Shown one piece after another: positions 38,900-51,255 of a stretch of 64,000 nucleotides of DNA. Source of the stretch: Climacium dendroides (Eukaryota; Streptophyta; Bryopsida; Hypnales; Climaciaceae); assembly GCA_950106755.1 (NCBI GenBank), contig OX467083.1, positions 28,329,029 to 28,393,028 of the forward strand, written 5' to 3'. The notes beneath the pieces were generated by a model. The model was not told the DNA's origin. It ran no database searches and saw only the letters and a program-made list of their open reading frames with translations. Each line of letters opens with the position of its first letter. Within the stretch, counting starts at the first letter, position 1. The translations under genes were made by a program, and so were the position numbers.

Positions 38900-39473
38900 T
38901 CAGGTGTGATGTCCACAAAGACATCCGAGGTCGGAACATGGACTGGTCACGGATGATGACGTGGCATGCCACATCATCATCCTTGTCCACGTCATACAAT
39001 ATCCACGTCATCATGCCACGTCACACAGTAGCCACGTCATCTTGCCACCTCGTTGGTCCACGTCACACAATAACCACCTCATCTCGCCACATCAAATGCC
39101 ACATAAGCTTTTAGGAGTCACAACTTCCCGTTGTCCTCTTTTTAGCCTTAGGTAGTCACTTTACCTCTGACCGCACCAAAATTCTATCTAAACTTGTGAG
39201 GTATGCTTGACCAAAGATGATGACGTGGCTAAACATGTTATTGTGGACATCTTGGGAAACATCTGATGTCCACCTAGATGCCTTACATTGCATGCACGTT
39301 TTTTGTAGCATCAGTATGCTGTGACTGCAATCTAGCAATGCTAACACAGACATCATCGCAAAATCTCCACTTTCTCGACCTGACACCCTGACGTCTCGCG
39401 CAACGTATCGTATCTACGCAGATATACGTCGTTTTTGGCTGGATGTCTAGGCAGACACCGTTTTCTTATAGTA
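38900..39473. repeat. Right subterminal repeats of the CACTA element
   Basis: Imperfect direct repeats of about 33 bp built on CCACGTCAT..TGCCACGTCACAC lie at about 38955-39105, plus GACATC/GACGTC motifs to the terminus. They are the mirror of the left subterminal cluster. Confidence 0.65.
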
Positions 39474-39862
39474 TCTAGTCATTTAGGACACTTATGACTC
39501 AACAATGATTTTAGCCCAATTTTAGATCTTGAGTCATTTATGACAAGTCATTCATTTTTCCTATGAGTGCAAAACAAAAATTAGTTCCCCTCTTGAGTTT
39601 CCAAATAAATTTCAACATCTTAAACTATCCTACCAAAGAATGCTACCAAATTGGAGACAAATGAGTCGATTGATTATTCTCATGATTATTTCTTCAAGCT
39701 AGATTCCTCTAGCACACAACTCATCATTTTGCCTGGGAATTGGAAAGCTTAATTAGCAACTACCCTTTTAGTTTGTATCACTACAGCCGAGATTCTTGCA
39801 ATTGCTATGTACATTGAGTACCATGCGGCTTTGAAGGCAATAATGATCAATCACCCAACATC

Positions 39863-40079
39863 CACTAGAAGAAACCTGCATTTTAAGTGACAAGCCCGTA
39901 TTTTTTGGAACATATTTTTGGTGACATCTATGTTGACATTTAGCTATTTTTATGTTTTCATGATGTTATATTGGATGTTATTGTTGACATAAAAACAACT
40001 CGATGTCAACATAGATGTCACCTAAAATACATTACAAAAGATCCATGCTTGTCACCTAAAATGCAAGTTTCTTCTAGTG
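39863..40079. mobile_element. 217-bp CACTA-like MITE
   Basis: The ends CACTAGAAGAAACCTGCA and CACTAGAAGAAACTTGCA (read inward) form an inverted repeat of about 32 bp with two mismatches. A second inverted pair, GGTGACATCTATGTTGACAT, lies inside, so the element can fold into a nested hairpin. It sits inside the repeat array. No 3-bp target duplication is visible (left flank ATC, right flank ACT). Confidence 0.75.
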
Positions 40080-40649
40080 ACTACTATAGAGATCACTGTT
40101 GAGATTGTCAAGGTACACACTAGTAGAGAAAGGACTATTAATGATTAGTATTAATGACTACAAAACTATTCATTTATGACACTTATAAGTAAACAATGAC
40201 TTCAACCCAATTTTAGGTCTTGAGTCTTCTAAGACAAGTCATTCATTTTCCTTTAGTAATTTATTTTTGATGATTTTTTCCTCATCCATTGCTAATGTAG
40301 AAGTTTACAAGCCTCTTCTATAATACGGTTGTTGACATGGATTTTGACTTACAAAATGTCCTTTATTTTTGCAATGAAGAAGGCAAACTAATTTTTTTCA
40401 CATAATTGTAGAACAAAAATTGGTTGCCCTCTTGTGTGTCCAAACAAATTTCAACATCTTCAACTATCCTACTAAATAATACTACCAAATTGAAGACAAA
40501 TGAGTCAACTGATTATTTCTTCAAGCTAGATTCCTCTAGCACACAAGCAATATTTTTCCACAAAGAATTGGAAAGCTTACTTAGCAATGTGGTTGAACAT
40601 GTTCTAGCTAAACAATACTCTTTCTAGCTTCTTGGTTTGCAATGACAAT

Positions 40650-41344
40650 GTTAGCCATCTATGGTGCATTTTGCACAATTAATACAAGCCACTATCATTT
40701 GAAATTTTTTCATGTCATGTTATATTTTTGTCTTGCTTTCTACTACATTTCTGTATATGCTTGTATGTTGTTTGAGCATGGTGTGGGCGATTATGACTGG
40801 TTCTGCATGAGGGAGTCAATTTAATGTCCCATTCTAAGGTCCTCAATTTTCATCAATTGGAAAATGTTGGGAATGCGAGGTTGCTTCTTGTGATCACCTC
40901 TTTGGGGCTCACATCGTAATTCTCAACTAATTACTTTCTTCACTTCTACATTGTACCCTCCACATGTTTAATATTTGGTTGGGACCATCATAAATTGCAA
41001 ATTAAAGATTTGTCAATGATTTGTTTGAGACAAGATGTGGTTGTTGCAAGTTTTTTTCTTTTCATATACATCCATGTATATCCATGTCCTTGTAAAGGCT
41101 ATGGATATTATTTTATGCAATTTGAGCGTGTCTCCTTGTAAAAATTGTCATTAAGGGACAATGGAGTGAATAGTGGAGCAAATAGTAGAGCAACTTTCTG
41201 AAATGGTCCAACAAATTTTATTGAAGAATGTTTATTCCCTTCACTTAGTGCTTTCCATGAACTTAAAACAATTAAGGTAGAAGTATCTAAATCCTCTCTT
41301 CCACGTTTTTTTATATACGAGTCTTCTGAAATATTACCACTTAG
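40650..41344. other. Spacer, no gene recognised
   Basis: AT-rich sequence between array units; no element ends or coding chain seen. Confidence 0.35.
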
Positions 41345-41352
41345 CAATATGA

Positions 41353-41500
41353 CCTTAGCCTCTAAAGTCCCAAGGTCTTTATTTCATCAGAAAAACATTT
41401 GAAATTGCCCTTCCTATTGTAAAGAGCAAAAAACTTTGAAAATTGTTATTTTTGCATATCTAACACTAGGATCTTGCACTAAACATCATGGCGTTGTCAA
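41353..41500 (+). repeat. Partial copy of the TTAA family
   Basis: CTCTAAAGTCCCAAGGTCTTT.ATTTCATC and AAAGAGCAAAAAA match the left part of the 17644-18552 element. Similarity fades after about 41500, and the flanking TTAA has become TTAG. Confidence 0.55.
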
Positions 41501-42079
41501 AATGTTAAGATTCAACTCCAATGTTCTTGAGGATTATAGAAGAAAAAAATTTGGACAACCAAATCGATGGACAAGCCATCTAAAAATATATATTTTTTGG
41601 CAGGTGTGATCCTAATTTGTCATGATGTATCCTAATCAAAGCTAACACACATCCCAACACAAAAAGTCCACATCATGTCCAGGTAGAAAACTTTGTTTAA
41701 GACAAGCCATTTATTTTAATGATTCTTTCTCATCCATTTGCTAATTGGAAATCCATAAGCTTCTTTTACTAACATGGTTCCTAACATAGAATGAGGCTTA
41801 CCTGATGTGGTTTGTGGCACACAACTTGTTTATTGAAGTGGACATGATAGATGACTAGGCACCATTAATGTTTCTTACAAAGTATCCTATCTTTTTGGAA
41901 TAAAAAAGAAAATCTAATTTTTTTCATATAATAGTGAAACAAAAATTTGGTTGTGTTCTTGTGCATCCAAATAAATTTCAACATCTTCAACTATTCTACC
42001 AAACAGTGCTACCAAACCTAAGACAAATGAATTGATTGATCGTTTCTTCAAGCTAGATTCCTCTAAATAGTTGTGAGCC

Positions 42080-43829
42080 ATTGTAGTGGCTTACAATTAA
42101 GATTTAACGCAAATACGATAATTTAGAAGAAATGAGGAGTAAAAATGATGAGTAGGAAGATTTTAGCATTAGATCATGAAGTAAAGGTCTTCCATTAAAT
42201 AGCAATGAGGAAATTAGAACAATGATGTGAATTCTAGAAAATGCAAGTATGTGAAAATAATGAGAAAATCCTAAGAAAAACTAAGAATTTAAAATCAAAA
42301 AGATATTAAGCAAAATATGTAATATGTAAAATTAGTTGAATTAGGCAAATGATAAAAATGAGAAGTAGAAATCAAATACAATGAATAGAAATGAAAGTCA
42401 AAACTATGAAGAATGAAAATGAAGACTTGGAGAGATGAAGACTAAGTAGAACGAAGATTAGAAATAATGAAGACTAGAAGGAATAAAGATGGAGATTAGA
42501 AAAAACAAAGATGAAGATGTAGATGTAGTCATTGGGTAGATGGAGGAGGGTAGGGTTTGTAAACCCTCTCTCCCTCCTTTTCCCTCTCTCTCCTTTAGTT
42601 TTTTTCTTGCTTTCTCTTTTGTGTTTTGGAGGAAGAGAGTGTGGTGGAGATAGATTTGTAGGTGCTGGGAGAATTAAAAAGATGAATTAGATAGGAAAAT
42701 TAACAAATTTGTTGAGTAGGTTCATCTATGTGGAGAAACAATGGGTAAAGAGTGAAGAGGGTGTTGAGAAATGAGAGAAAAATGAATAGCCGCAGTTGCC
42801 AATGGCAGCTACTTACTTTGGAGGACGATAACTTTCGGACTATAGTTTCAATGAAGCTAAAATTTGAAGGGGTGGTAGATTATGAAGTTATCTTTCCAAA
42901 AAGGCTAAGTTTAATGAATTTCAAGAAATGACAAAGACACAACAAGCAATTTGCTAAGAGAGTATTGGCTGTCAACAACGTTCAAAACAACTAACTTTGG
43001 AGGGCCATATCTCACGAACAAAGAAGCAGATGAAGATGAGTTTAGGAGGGGTTATATATATCTTGAAGTTGAATTTCTAAGAAGCCTAAACACGTTAGAA
43101 AGTAACCTAGAATGAAGGCGCAATGACCAATTTACTCTAAGGTGTTGGTTGTTTTCTTGGTTGTGAATGAATTCATAGTTCATTTTGTTGAAAACATTGT
43201 TCTTTTGAAATTAGAGGTTTAGGGAAGATTGCCATGAGCCTTGAATATCCATAGACACTACTTTGAAGGGAACTTGTTGATTGAATTTGCTTATAATGAA
43301 TGAAGTGCATTTGGTTTTCCAATAGTTGAGGTGTGAGTAGAGAATTTTGTTTTTTGTGAATTTTGAGTAAGTGTGAAGGTACTACCCAAATTAGGTTAAA
43401 ATTAAGGTTAGTTAGCGGGAGTGCTTGATGAAAATACAATGCTAAAAGTGCTTAAAAAAGAAGGTTAAGTGGTTAGGATTAACTCTAAGGACTTGAGGAA
43501 GTGGATGATGTCAATGAATGTGGAACATTGAGTATTTGGATGATTGATTGTGTGTTGTTTTTTATTTAGGGCTCAAATTTAGCCCATTTGGGCCTCTAAT
43601 TGCAATTTCTAAGTAGAATTTTGATCTAAGAGGTTGCCTTAGCTTTTAGAACATGTATTAGAATGTTTGTGGAGTGATAAAATATACAATTAGGTGATTT
43701 TGGGGTGCTACCCCTTTTTGCTTAAGGCTATTTAGGTATAAAATCATCAAAATTAATGAAGTCAATTACTTGGAGGCATCTAGGGTTCATACACTCCCCA
43801 TTAGCCCAACTCTAAGGATATTTTTTATC
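42080..43829. other. Repeat-like spacer, no gene recognised
   Basis: Purine-rich GAAGATGAAGA-type tracts (about 42370-42540) and related AT-rich DNA. No domain, terminus or splice chain was identified. Confidence 0.35.
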
Positions 43830-46800
43830 ACACAATGAGAAACACTCATAATAGTTGTTTACTACTCAACTCATCAAGTGATATTTTGCCACAGATAATT
43901 GGAAAGTTTACTTATCAGCTACCCTTTGGTTGTTATCATTATTATTGCTATGTACATGAACATCGGACAACTTTTAAGGACAAGAAATCAGTCATCTTCC
44001 ATCAATACAAAGATCATTGTGGAGATTGTCAAGGTATGCACTACTAATAAAGTACTATTAGAATATTTGAGGGAAAATGGGGCTATCATAGGGGCCTTTG
44101 CTTAGGCATTAAATTGAATAATTGACTTAAGACAATGGTTACAAGTATTCATAAGGTTTTGATTGCTTGTTCAAAGAGCACTTAAGACAAGAAAAACACT
44201 TCCAAGAAGTGATGATGACAAACTTTGTGGCATCACAAGGGATGATAATAAGCATAGTTGGCATGAAATTGGACCAATGTGGCACTAAAAATCAATGATG
44301 GCCTCTATATTGGTGCCATAATCAATGTATGGTGGGACACTCAAACCAATTTGTTCCATTATAAATGCCATTTGAAAGTAAAGTAATAAGTGACAATTAG
44401 CATGATGCAAAGTTTAAGAGATAGGGTTCTATATTAGCACTATTTTCCTTCTAATGGATTGGCATTAATGATTGCAAAAGTTGATATTTAGGACACTTAT
44501 GATTGGACAATGGCTTGAGCCCAATTTTAGGTTTTGAGTCATTTGAGACAAGTCATTCATTTATATTAGTAATTTATTTTGACAATTTCTTTCACATTTG
44601 TTTGTTGATGTAGAAGTTTGTAAACCTCTTCTACTAATTGGATTACTATGTCACTAATGAGGCTTGGCTATAAGATAGGGCTCTATCCTAGTACCATTTA
44701 CCCTTTAATGGATTGTCATCAATTATTGCAAAAGTTGATATTTAGGACACTTATGATCAGACAATGATTTAAGCCTAATTTTAGGCTTTGAGTCATTTTG
44801 ACAATTTCTTTCACATTTGTTTATTGATGTAGAAGTTTGCAAGCCTCTTCTACTAATTGAACTACTAACATCGACATTGTCACTAATGAGGTTTGGCTAA
44901 CGTGGTTTATAGCACACGATGTGTTTGCTATAGTGGACATGATGGATGATTAGGCATCATTGATGTAGCTTATGACATATCTTTTCCTAGTGCTTTGAGA
45001 ATGCACTCCCATTTTTTTCTTAGCATGTGATCAAATGAAGGGCTATTATAAGCATTATTGTATTAAAAAAAGTTGTAAAAGTTGTACAGAGATTTATGAT
45101 GATGCTAATTTACTTCCAAGAATTGCACAATATGCTTGTCAAAAGTATCTAAGGCAAGATCCAATGTTCTTTGTATTTTCAATAATGAATATACAATTTT
45201 AATTGATGAAGCTCGGACAATGACAAGTGTTGCAAGTTGCTAGTATTATATTTGTACATTGATAGCTATGCATTCATTAGGTTGTTAGGATTGTTTCTTT
45301 TGTTCAATTTTTAGGATTTGAATTTTGTAATATAGATAGGTTTTGGTCTAAAATTTTGAACATAAACCTTAAATATTTTACACTACAACTTTAAGTTTTT
45401 GGATACCTTGTAAATGCTATATAATGTATATGTAATACAAGCATTGTTTTTTGCACATTGTTTTTTGATCCTAAACTCAAACATGCATTAATTTATGTAT
45501 GGTTTTATACATGGTATTGGTTTCTATATAATTTGTGTTTGAAACAAGTTTGTGAATGTTCCTCTTCTTGCTATCATTGTCATTTCATGTATGCAAAATT
45601 TTCAATGCAAAATTTTCTCATTAAGTGTTTGTGTAAGGATTCTAAAAAAGATGTTCCTATTCTTTATTTATAATTCATGAACATGGGGTACACATATGTA
45701 ATGCAAGAAAAAATTTAAATGAAGGATAGGGTATATGAAATAAGAAGAATTTAGAAATTTAGGTAAAGATAGCTTTGTAATAATCCACAAAATCTACCTA
45801 CATAGCCTCTATGTAATAAGGGCTTCAATGCATGTGATCATTAAACACACTATGTAGTGCATTCCCCAAATCTTGTTGCAATGAAAAAGACAAACTAATT
45901 TCTTTTCATATGAATACAAAACAAAAATTGGTTGCCCTCTTGTGTATTCAAATAAATTTGACATATTCAACTATCTTACCAAACAACGGTACTAAACCGA
46001 TGATGAATGAATTGATTGATTATATCCTCAAGCTAGATTCCTCTAGCACATGTGCAACTCATCAAGCAATATTTTGCCACATAGAATTGAAAATACTTAG
46101 CAGTTGTGCTTTTTACAAGTAGCACTATTGTCAAGACTCTTGTGACTATGATGTACACCAAATACCAAGTAGATTTAAAGACAAAGATCTATTGTCTTCC
46201 ATCACTATAGAGATCATTGTGGAGATTGTTGAGGTATACATTAGTAGAAAAAGGACTATCAATGATTGGCATCAATGATTGCAAAACTAGTCATTTAGGA
46301 CACTTATGACTAAACAATGACTGAAGTCCAATTTGAGTCATTTTAAGAAGTCATTCATTTTGCGGTAGTCATTTATTTTGATGATTTCTTTCTCATCCAT
46401 TTGTTAATGTGAAAGTTTGTAAGCCTCTCCTACTAACGAGGCTATTAACATGGATAATATCGGTAGCAAGGCTTGGGCGCCATGGTTTATGATGTATGAC
46501 TTCTTTATTGAGGTGCGCATGATGGATGACTAGGCACCATTAATATGGCTTACAATGCATCCTCCCTTGTTGTAATGAGGAAGGCAAACTATTCTTTTTT
46601 CATAGATGTGGAACAAAAATTGGTTGTCCTTCCTTGCCAATTAATCCCTAAAAGATTAAGATCTCTTTGGTCTTTAGTGGAATTTCTTAACACAATTTTC
46701 GAAGTTTTGTTGCTTGTACACCTAGAGGTTCATATCTCAATAAAACTTCTTTTCAAAGCAATATCAAAAAATTCAAAAGAATGTTTGAAGACATACCCAA

Positions 46801-46859
46801 TCACTATTTCTCAAATGATTAAATTATTAAATTGCTACAAAAACTTGGAATAATATTGT

Positions 46860-47584
46860 TCTTTTCAATTGAGTGCTCACACTTTCAATTTCAATTATTG
46901 TATAAGTGACAATGCAAACTTAATGTCACGTACAAAATTAATTTCAACTATCTAGTTTCAACTTGCATTAATTTAACCCTTACAAGACTAATCGGTGATC
47001 TTAGAAATCATCCTTTTTCATTACCATGTGAATCATTGGCTTAAGAAATAGCACTCATACTACTATAGAAGACTGTTGAGAATAGTAATATGAAACAAAA
47101 CTACAAAGGAATGCACAACCAAAGTATGCACGAAAAAAGAAAGATATTTTCAATGAAATATAAAAGCATATACCAAGGAGAATCAAGGAGAGAGGATGAG
47201 TAGTCCTACTCTACTATTAGTTCAAGGGATCATCTAATCCCTAGTTGCCTTTATAACTACAGTGAACTGCACTGAGCTACAATGAAGAGCGTCTTAAGAT
47301 AATGTACATCTTAACAAAGACCTCCCCTTTTCACAACAAAATTCCAAGGACGAATAGTTGCACTTGTGTCTACAAGAAGGACCATCTAACGCCAAATGTC
47401 TATGTCGACGTTTAAGGATTAAAATTGCGTGACGTATGTAAAGTAGTGTCACTTGCAGTACCATTGTAGGATAAATCAGAGTGGTGAAGATTGCTTCTGC
47501 ACTAACCCCAAATTTTAAAAATTGACCCAGAAAACAACCCTTCCTGACTCTAAATCTCAGCTCCAAAAGCCGAGAACTCAATAA
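46860..47584. other. Spacer, no gene recognised
   Basis: AT-rich at first, then more balanced in composition as the H1 neighbourhood begins. No feature identified. Confidence 0.35.
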
Positions 47585-49785
47585 GGAAGATGTACCAAGG
47601 TTGGTGGCACAGTCCTGAAAGTGAAGGCATCATCATCTCGTTTACATTCCTGATTGGGAAAGTGTGGCAATTCTACGTCTGCCAATAGCAGGAAGGTCCT
47701 CAAGATTGGGAATAATATAAGGGCAGACTCTACAGTATTCATCAAATTCATTGTAAAGTTTCAGGGAGGCGTGGTGGTCATCCAATGCAATGTTCTCACT
47801 GCCACAAGATTTCTAACAATCTAAACTAGTTCGATCAGCACTCAGTAGAATCAACCTAGAATGTGGATCACAAGCTAACTACGTGAAACTATAAGAATTT
47901 CATGATTTAAGCTGAGTGAGCTATTACATACTTCACAACGAGGCCAACGACATAGACACAAATTAATCGTCGATCTTCTCACTCAGAATTTGTGGAGTGA
48001 ACCGTCTGGAGAGGATATTGTAGCATATGAAGAGGTGAACTTTCCTCTGGGAGGCGTATCAATAGGAAATTTACATACCGTATGGATGTGAGCGTCCGTG
48101 AACACTGATACGGCTACCCAGTGAAGAAATTGGAAGATGGACACAATTCACTCGCATGTGTAGTACACATTTTTATTTTGGAGCAGTAAGCCTTGCGTTG
48201 TCCTCACTGCACTGGGAATATTTGGAGAGACAAAGCCACATGGTTCAAAATCTGTCACGCACTCTGTGTGATATGTTCACTAGTAGGCCTCCTAAAATAA
48301 ATGCTGATGTATATTTTCTTCCCGTTTGGGTATGTATGAGTCTGCTCATGCACGTATTGATAGTCGCCTTCCGCCAAACTTTCGACCATTTGCCTCTCAT
48401 TTTGCCTGCAGATTACAATTCAATTGATGTTTATAAAACAGGTCAATGGAAGGAACATTTCCTTACTGCAAGCACATTAGTACCGCTCAGACAACAATTG
48501 CTAAGTACGGTGGACGAGAAGCAAGAATCGCAAGTGAAGACAAGCATGATTCACATTAGTTTCCCTCAAAGACTTCGAGCACCATTAAAATTGTGCCGAC
48601 AGCCAAATATCTCACTTCTTCGCTTCTTTACAGCAGGTTTCGCCGAGGGTGACTCCGAGGCTGGATTTGTCTAGAAAAGGTACCAAGGGAAGTGAGAAGT
48701 AGGAACTGGGAATTAAGGCATCATCGCCTCGGTTTCAGACTTTCAGTGTGTGAGTGAGACTGCGTCAATTCTAGGTCTCTCACGCTCTCACGAGCTCGTA
48801 GTCAGTCGAAGATCCTCAAATCTGGATATGTGAACTAACTTTGGACAACAATATCTGTGTCAATTTTGAAGGAGGCATCGATAATCGTACGGCTTAAGTT
48901 TCTCAAACGACACCAAGTCATTTACTATCCTTAATTTTAAAGTACCCGTACTCAGAAGAATCACCTTCGGATGTGGGACACAATCTAAGTAAGCTCTGCA
49001 GTTTAAGCTGAGCGATCTGATTCCAGCAGCTTCACCACGAACAGAAGCGTTCCCTACGGACGCAAACTAATTGTTGATGAGCCTCACTCATGAAATGCTG
49101 ACTTGTTGACTGTAATTGCTGCAGGGAATGTTCCAATCCAACTGATAATAAAACCTTCGCACTTAAGAAGGTTCGAATACAGATTGGTAGGGAATTCGAC
49201 ACAAACTCCAAACTGCTTTAGATATGGAATCGACAATGTTTTCAAATGCGAACGAGCGCTGATTCGAGAACACTTCCAAATACGAATTCGATTAAAATTG
49301 CAAATGCACTGCCGAATACGAATTATCGGAACGTGCCCTACAGTCGCACCGTGCCTGTGCCACGAATAATCGCCTCAAATATTTGCCTCAGGAATGTCCT
49401 TTCAGAAATGGCGCTGAGTAGTCGACAAGAAACCGGCAACAAAGCGACGTCCCTACCACTACACTCGGACAAAGTAACTGGTCTTCCCGCAGGAAAATAA
49501 GAATCCCTCGGACAATTGAAAAAACAACAAGACCATCACAAGCATGACTCAAGGAAGTCGATGACATAAGGCATGCATTTGGACATGCCAACCCGACAGC
49601 AAACATGCTTACATACATCTTAACGACACAAATTCCAAGCCCCGTTCACCAACCCCATCGAACCCTTTCAAGACATTGAGCATTCCTCCAAAATGGTGGT
49701 GTTCAGAAACACCAGTTCAGTAGTGACCACAGGCAAAGATCTCACTTCTTCGCTTTCTTCGCAGAAGCTTTCGCCGAGGGAGACT
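47585..49785. repeat. Two diverged tandem units (about 1.1 kb) covering the 3' flank of histone H1
   Basis: Unit 1 (about 47585-48680) and unit 2 (about 48685-49785) align at an offset of about 1100 bp. Shared blocks include GTACCAAGG; GGCATCATC.CTCG; GTCCTCAAGAT / GATCCTCAAATCTGG; TTTAAGCTGAG.GA; and CACTTCTTCGCTT followed by TTTCGCCGAGGG. Unit 2 ends within the last H1 exon, so unit 1 ends in a truncated, diverged copy of the H1 C-terminal coding sequence (next entry). Confidence 0.65.
48600..48680 (-). pseudogene. Truncated histone H1 C-terminal fragment
   Basis: Plus-strand sequence CTCACTTCTTCGCTTCTTTA then TTTCGCCGAGGGTGACTCCG matches the last ~50 bases of the true H1 gene (from 49740), with several substitutions and a short gap. 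Only the tail end is present, so no protein can be made. It is the end of the duplicated unit. Confidence 0.6.
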
Positions 49786-50944
49786 TCGCCGCAGACTTCG
49801 GCGCCTTCGCCTTCACGGTCTTCGGACCCTTCTTCGGCGTCACCATCTTGCGCACAGTCGGAGGCTTCCGACCTGCCGCGGGCTTCTTCGCCGCCACCGC
49901 GGGAGCGGCCTTCTTCGCGGGAGCTGCAGCTTTCGCCTTCTTCACCACTGGGGCCGTCTTCTTCGCAGGAGCCGCAACTTTGGCTTTCTTAGCTGGGGGC
50001 GCACTCGTCTTACCCACGGCCTTGCGCTTCGCCACCGTAGTGGGCTTCGCCACCTTAGTCGCCTTCGCACCAGCGACCTTGGACTTGGCAACAGTCGTCC
50101 CGGCACTCTTGCTCTTCACTCGACCGGCAGGCGACGGCTTCTTGACGACCTTCGCCTTCGGCGCCACCTTAGCGGCTGCTTTGGGAGCACTGGGAGCCTT
50201 GGCCACCTTGGCGGGCTTCTTCAGCTCGTCGGACAGCTTGAACGAGTTCTTCACCTTCACCAGCTTCCCCGCCTTCGTCAAGTTACGCAACTGGACGGCC
50301 AGCATCTTCTTGAAGTTCGGGGGCAGACCCGTTTTGTACTTGTCCTCCAAGTACTTCGCGATGGCATAGGGGCTCGAACCTGTCCGCTCCTTCAATGCGC
50401 CGATCGCCTCCACCACCATCTGCCACCATCCACAACGTCAAAATTCATCAGTGCGCACCAACCTCCTGCTAAACGACATCCACGTAGCGAAGCCTGCCAG
50501 AACCTCCATCATGTTCACTAACCGAGGCCGCATGAAAATGCTGCCAAGACGACACCCTAATTGACGGGAAAAACAACCACCCCCACCCACCATCGCTGTC
50601 AAAAATCTCACACACCAACGCACTGCGAGAAACACCAAGCAGACGCACACACGAGCATCCACGCAAGGGCAAGGCGCATCAAGCATCCGGACTGAAGCAC
50701 TTACCACGAGGTAGGACGGGTGCAACGCCTGTGCCTTGGGAGCCTTCGGCTTCGCCACCTTCTCCTTCGGAACCTTCGCCGTCTTTTCCTTGGGAACCTT
50801 CGCCGCCTTCGGCTTCTTCTCCACGGGGGTCTTGGCCACCCTAGAACTCCTCCCCTTCGCAGGCTTCTCGTCCGCCTTCACTTCCTCCACGGACTCATCA
50901 GCAGGCACGGGGTCGACCACAGGGGTGGAGTCGGAAGCGGCCAT
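49742..50944 (-). CDS. Linker histone H1
   Basis: Two exons on the minus strand, 50944-50705 and 50419-49742, separated by a 285-bp GT-AG intron in phase 0, encode 305 aa. The N-terminal tail (about residues 1-73) is rich in Lys, Ala, Pro and acidic residues with PKEK repeats. The winged-helix globular domain (about 74-144) reads HPSYLVMVVEAIGALKERTG, then SSPYAIAKYLED and LAVQLRNLTKAGKLVKV, ending FKLSD. The C-terminal tail (145-305) is dominated by Lys/Ala/Pro with AKK and APAKK motifs. It binds linker DNA at the nucleosome entry/exit and compacts chromatin. The intron splits the globular domain. I chose the ATG at 50944 as the first Met of the MAASDS frame that joins the globular domain in phase. 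The G+C content is far above that of the surrounding repeats, normal for a histone gene. Confidence 0.95.
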
Positions 50945-51246
50945 AACAACACACGAACAACAACAACAACAAACCCTAAAACCAAACCCTGAAACCGACT
51001 CAAGCAGCTAAAGTACCGGGAAACAGAGTGGGAAACAGGTCCCGCAGTCTACAACAGACAGAAATGAAAATTCACACACAATTCAGACCTCAAGCATGCA
51101 CAAACAAACCCACGCTATCAACAACAACGGAAACCCGGAAACCCCTCCACAGAAACACACAACCCACGAGAAACACGCTCCAAGAAGGAATATCAGCAAA
51201 AGCACAAAAACACAGAGCAGGCAATCGATCGATGGACTGCGAGGAA

Positions 51247-51255
51247 CTTTATATA
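51247..51255 (-). promoter_or_regulatory. TATA box of histone H1
   Basis: TATATAAAG on the minus strand, about 300 bp upstream of the H1 start codon. With a start of transcription about 30 bp downstream, the 5' leader would be about 275 bp. Confidence 0.65.

Larger units (their letters stand above)
26780..39473. mobile_element. 12.7-kb CACTA (En/Spm) element carrying transposase genes, target duplication TCT
   Basis: The left end is CACTATAAGAAAACTG and the right end read inward is TACTATAAGAAAACGG; the ends share ACTATAAGAAAAC and continue to a common AGACATC. TCT flanks both sides (26777-26779 and 39474-39476). Removing the element and one TCT joins GACTACAAATCT to AGTCATTTAGGAC, which matches uninterrupted copies of the host repeat such as 46290-46310, so the insertion site is confirmed. 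It contains a tnp2-type transposase (plus strand) and a TNPA-like gene (minus strand), divergently oriented. GACATC/GATGTC and GACGTC motifs are dense at the ends and throughout. Nonsense and frameshift changes in both genes indicate it can no longer move on its own. Confidence 0.93.
26395..46660. repeat. Diverged repeat array whose units contain a CACTA terminus, interrupted by insertions
   Basis: Related segments occur at about 26395-26779, 39477-40640, 41690-42075, 43830-44045, 44470-45000 and 45860-46660. Four unit junctions (26730, 40118, 44039, 46239) share the order GATTGT..AGGTA followed by a diverged CACTAGTAGAAAA end, then TCAATGAT and ATTTAGGACACTTATGA. The downstream half carries motifs such as CAAAAATTGGTTGCC, AATTTCAACATCTTCAACTA and TCAAGCTAGATTCCTCTAG. 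The post-junction sequence matches the left end of the 1957-bp element at 23267. The array is broken by the 12.7-kb CACTA element, the 217-bp MITE and unrelated AT-rich DNA (40650-41690 and 42080-43830). Confidence 0.65.

Noticed and set aside
48156..48674. 172-aa plus-strand open frame near the H1 gene
   Set aside because: It overlaps the duplicated H1 tail in antisense and shows no recognisable domain.
49848..50369. 173-aa plus-strand open frame opposite histone H1
   Set aside because: It is the antisense of the Lys/Ala-rich H1 tail; GC-rich repetitive codons keep it open, and the H1 globular domain proves the other strand is coding.
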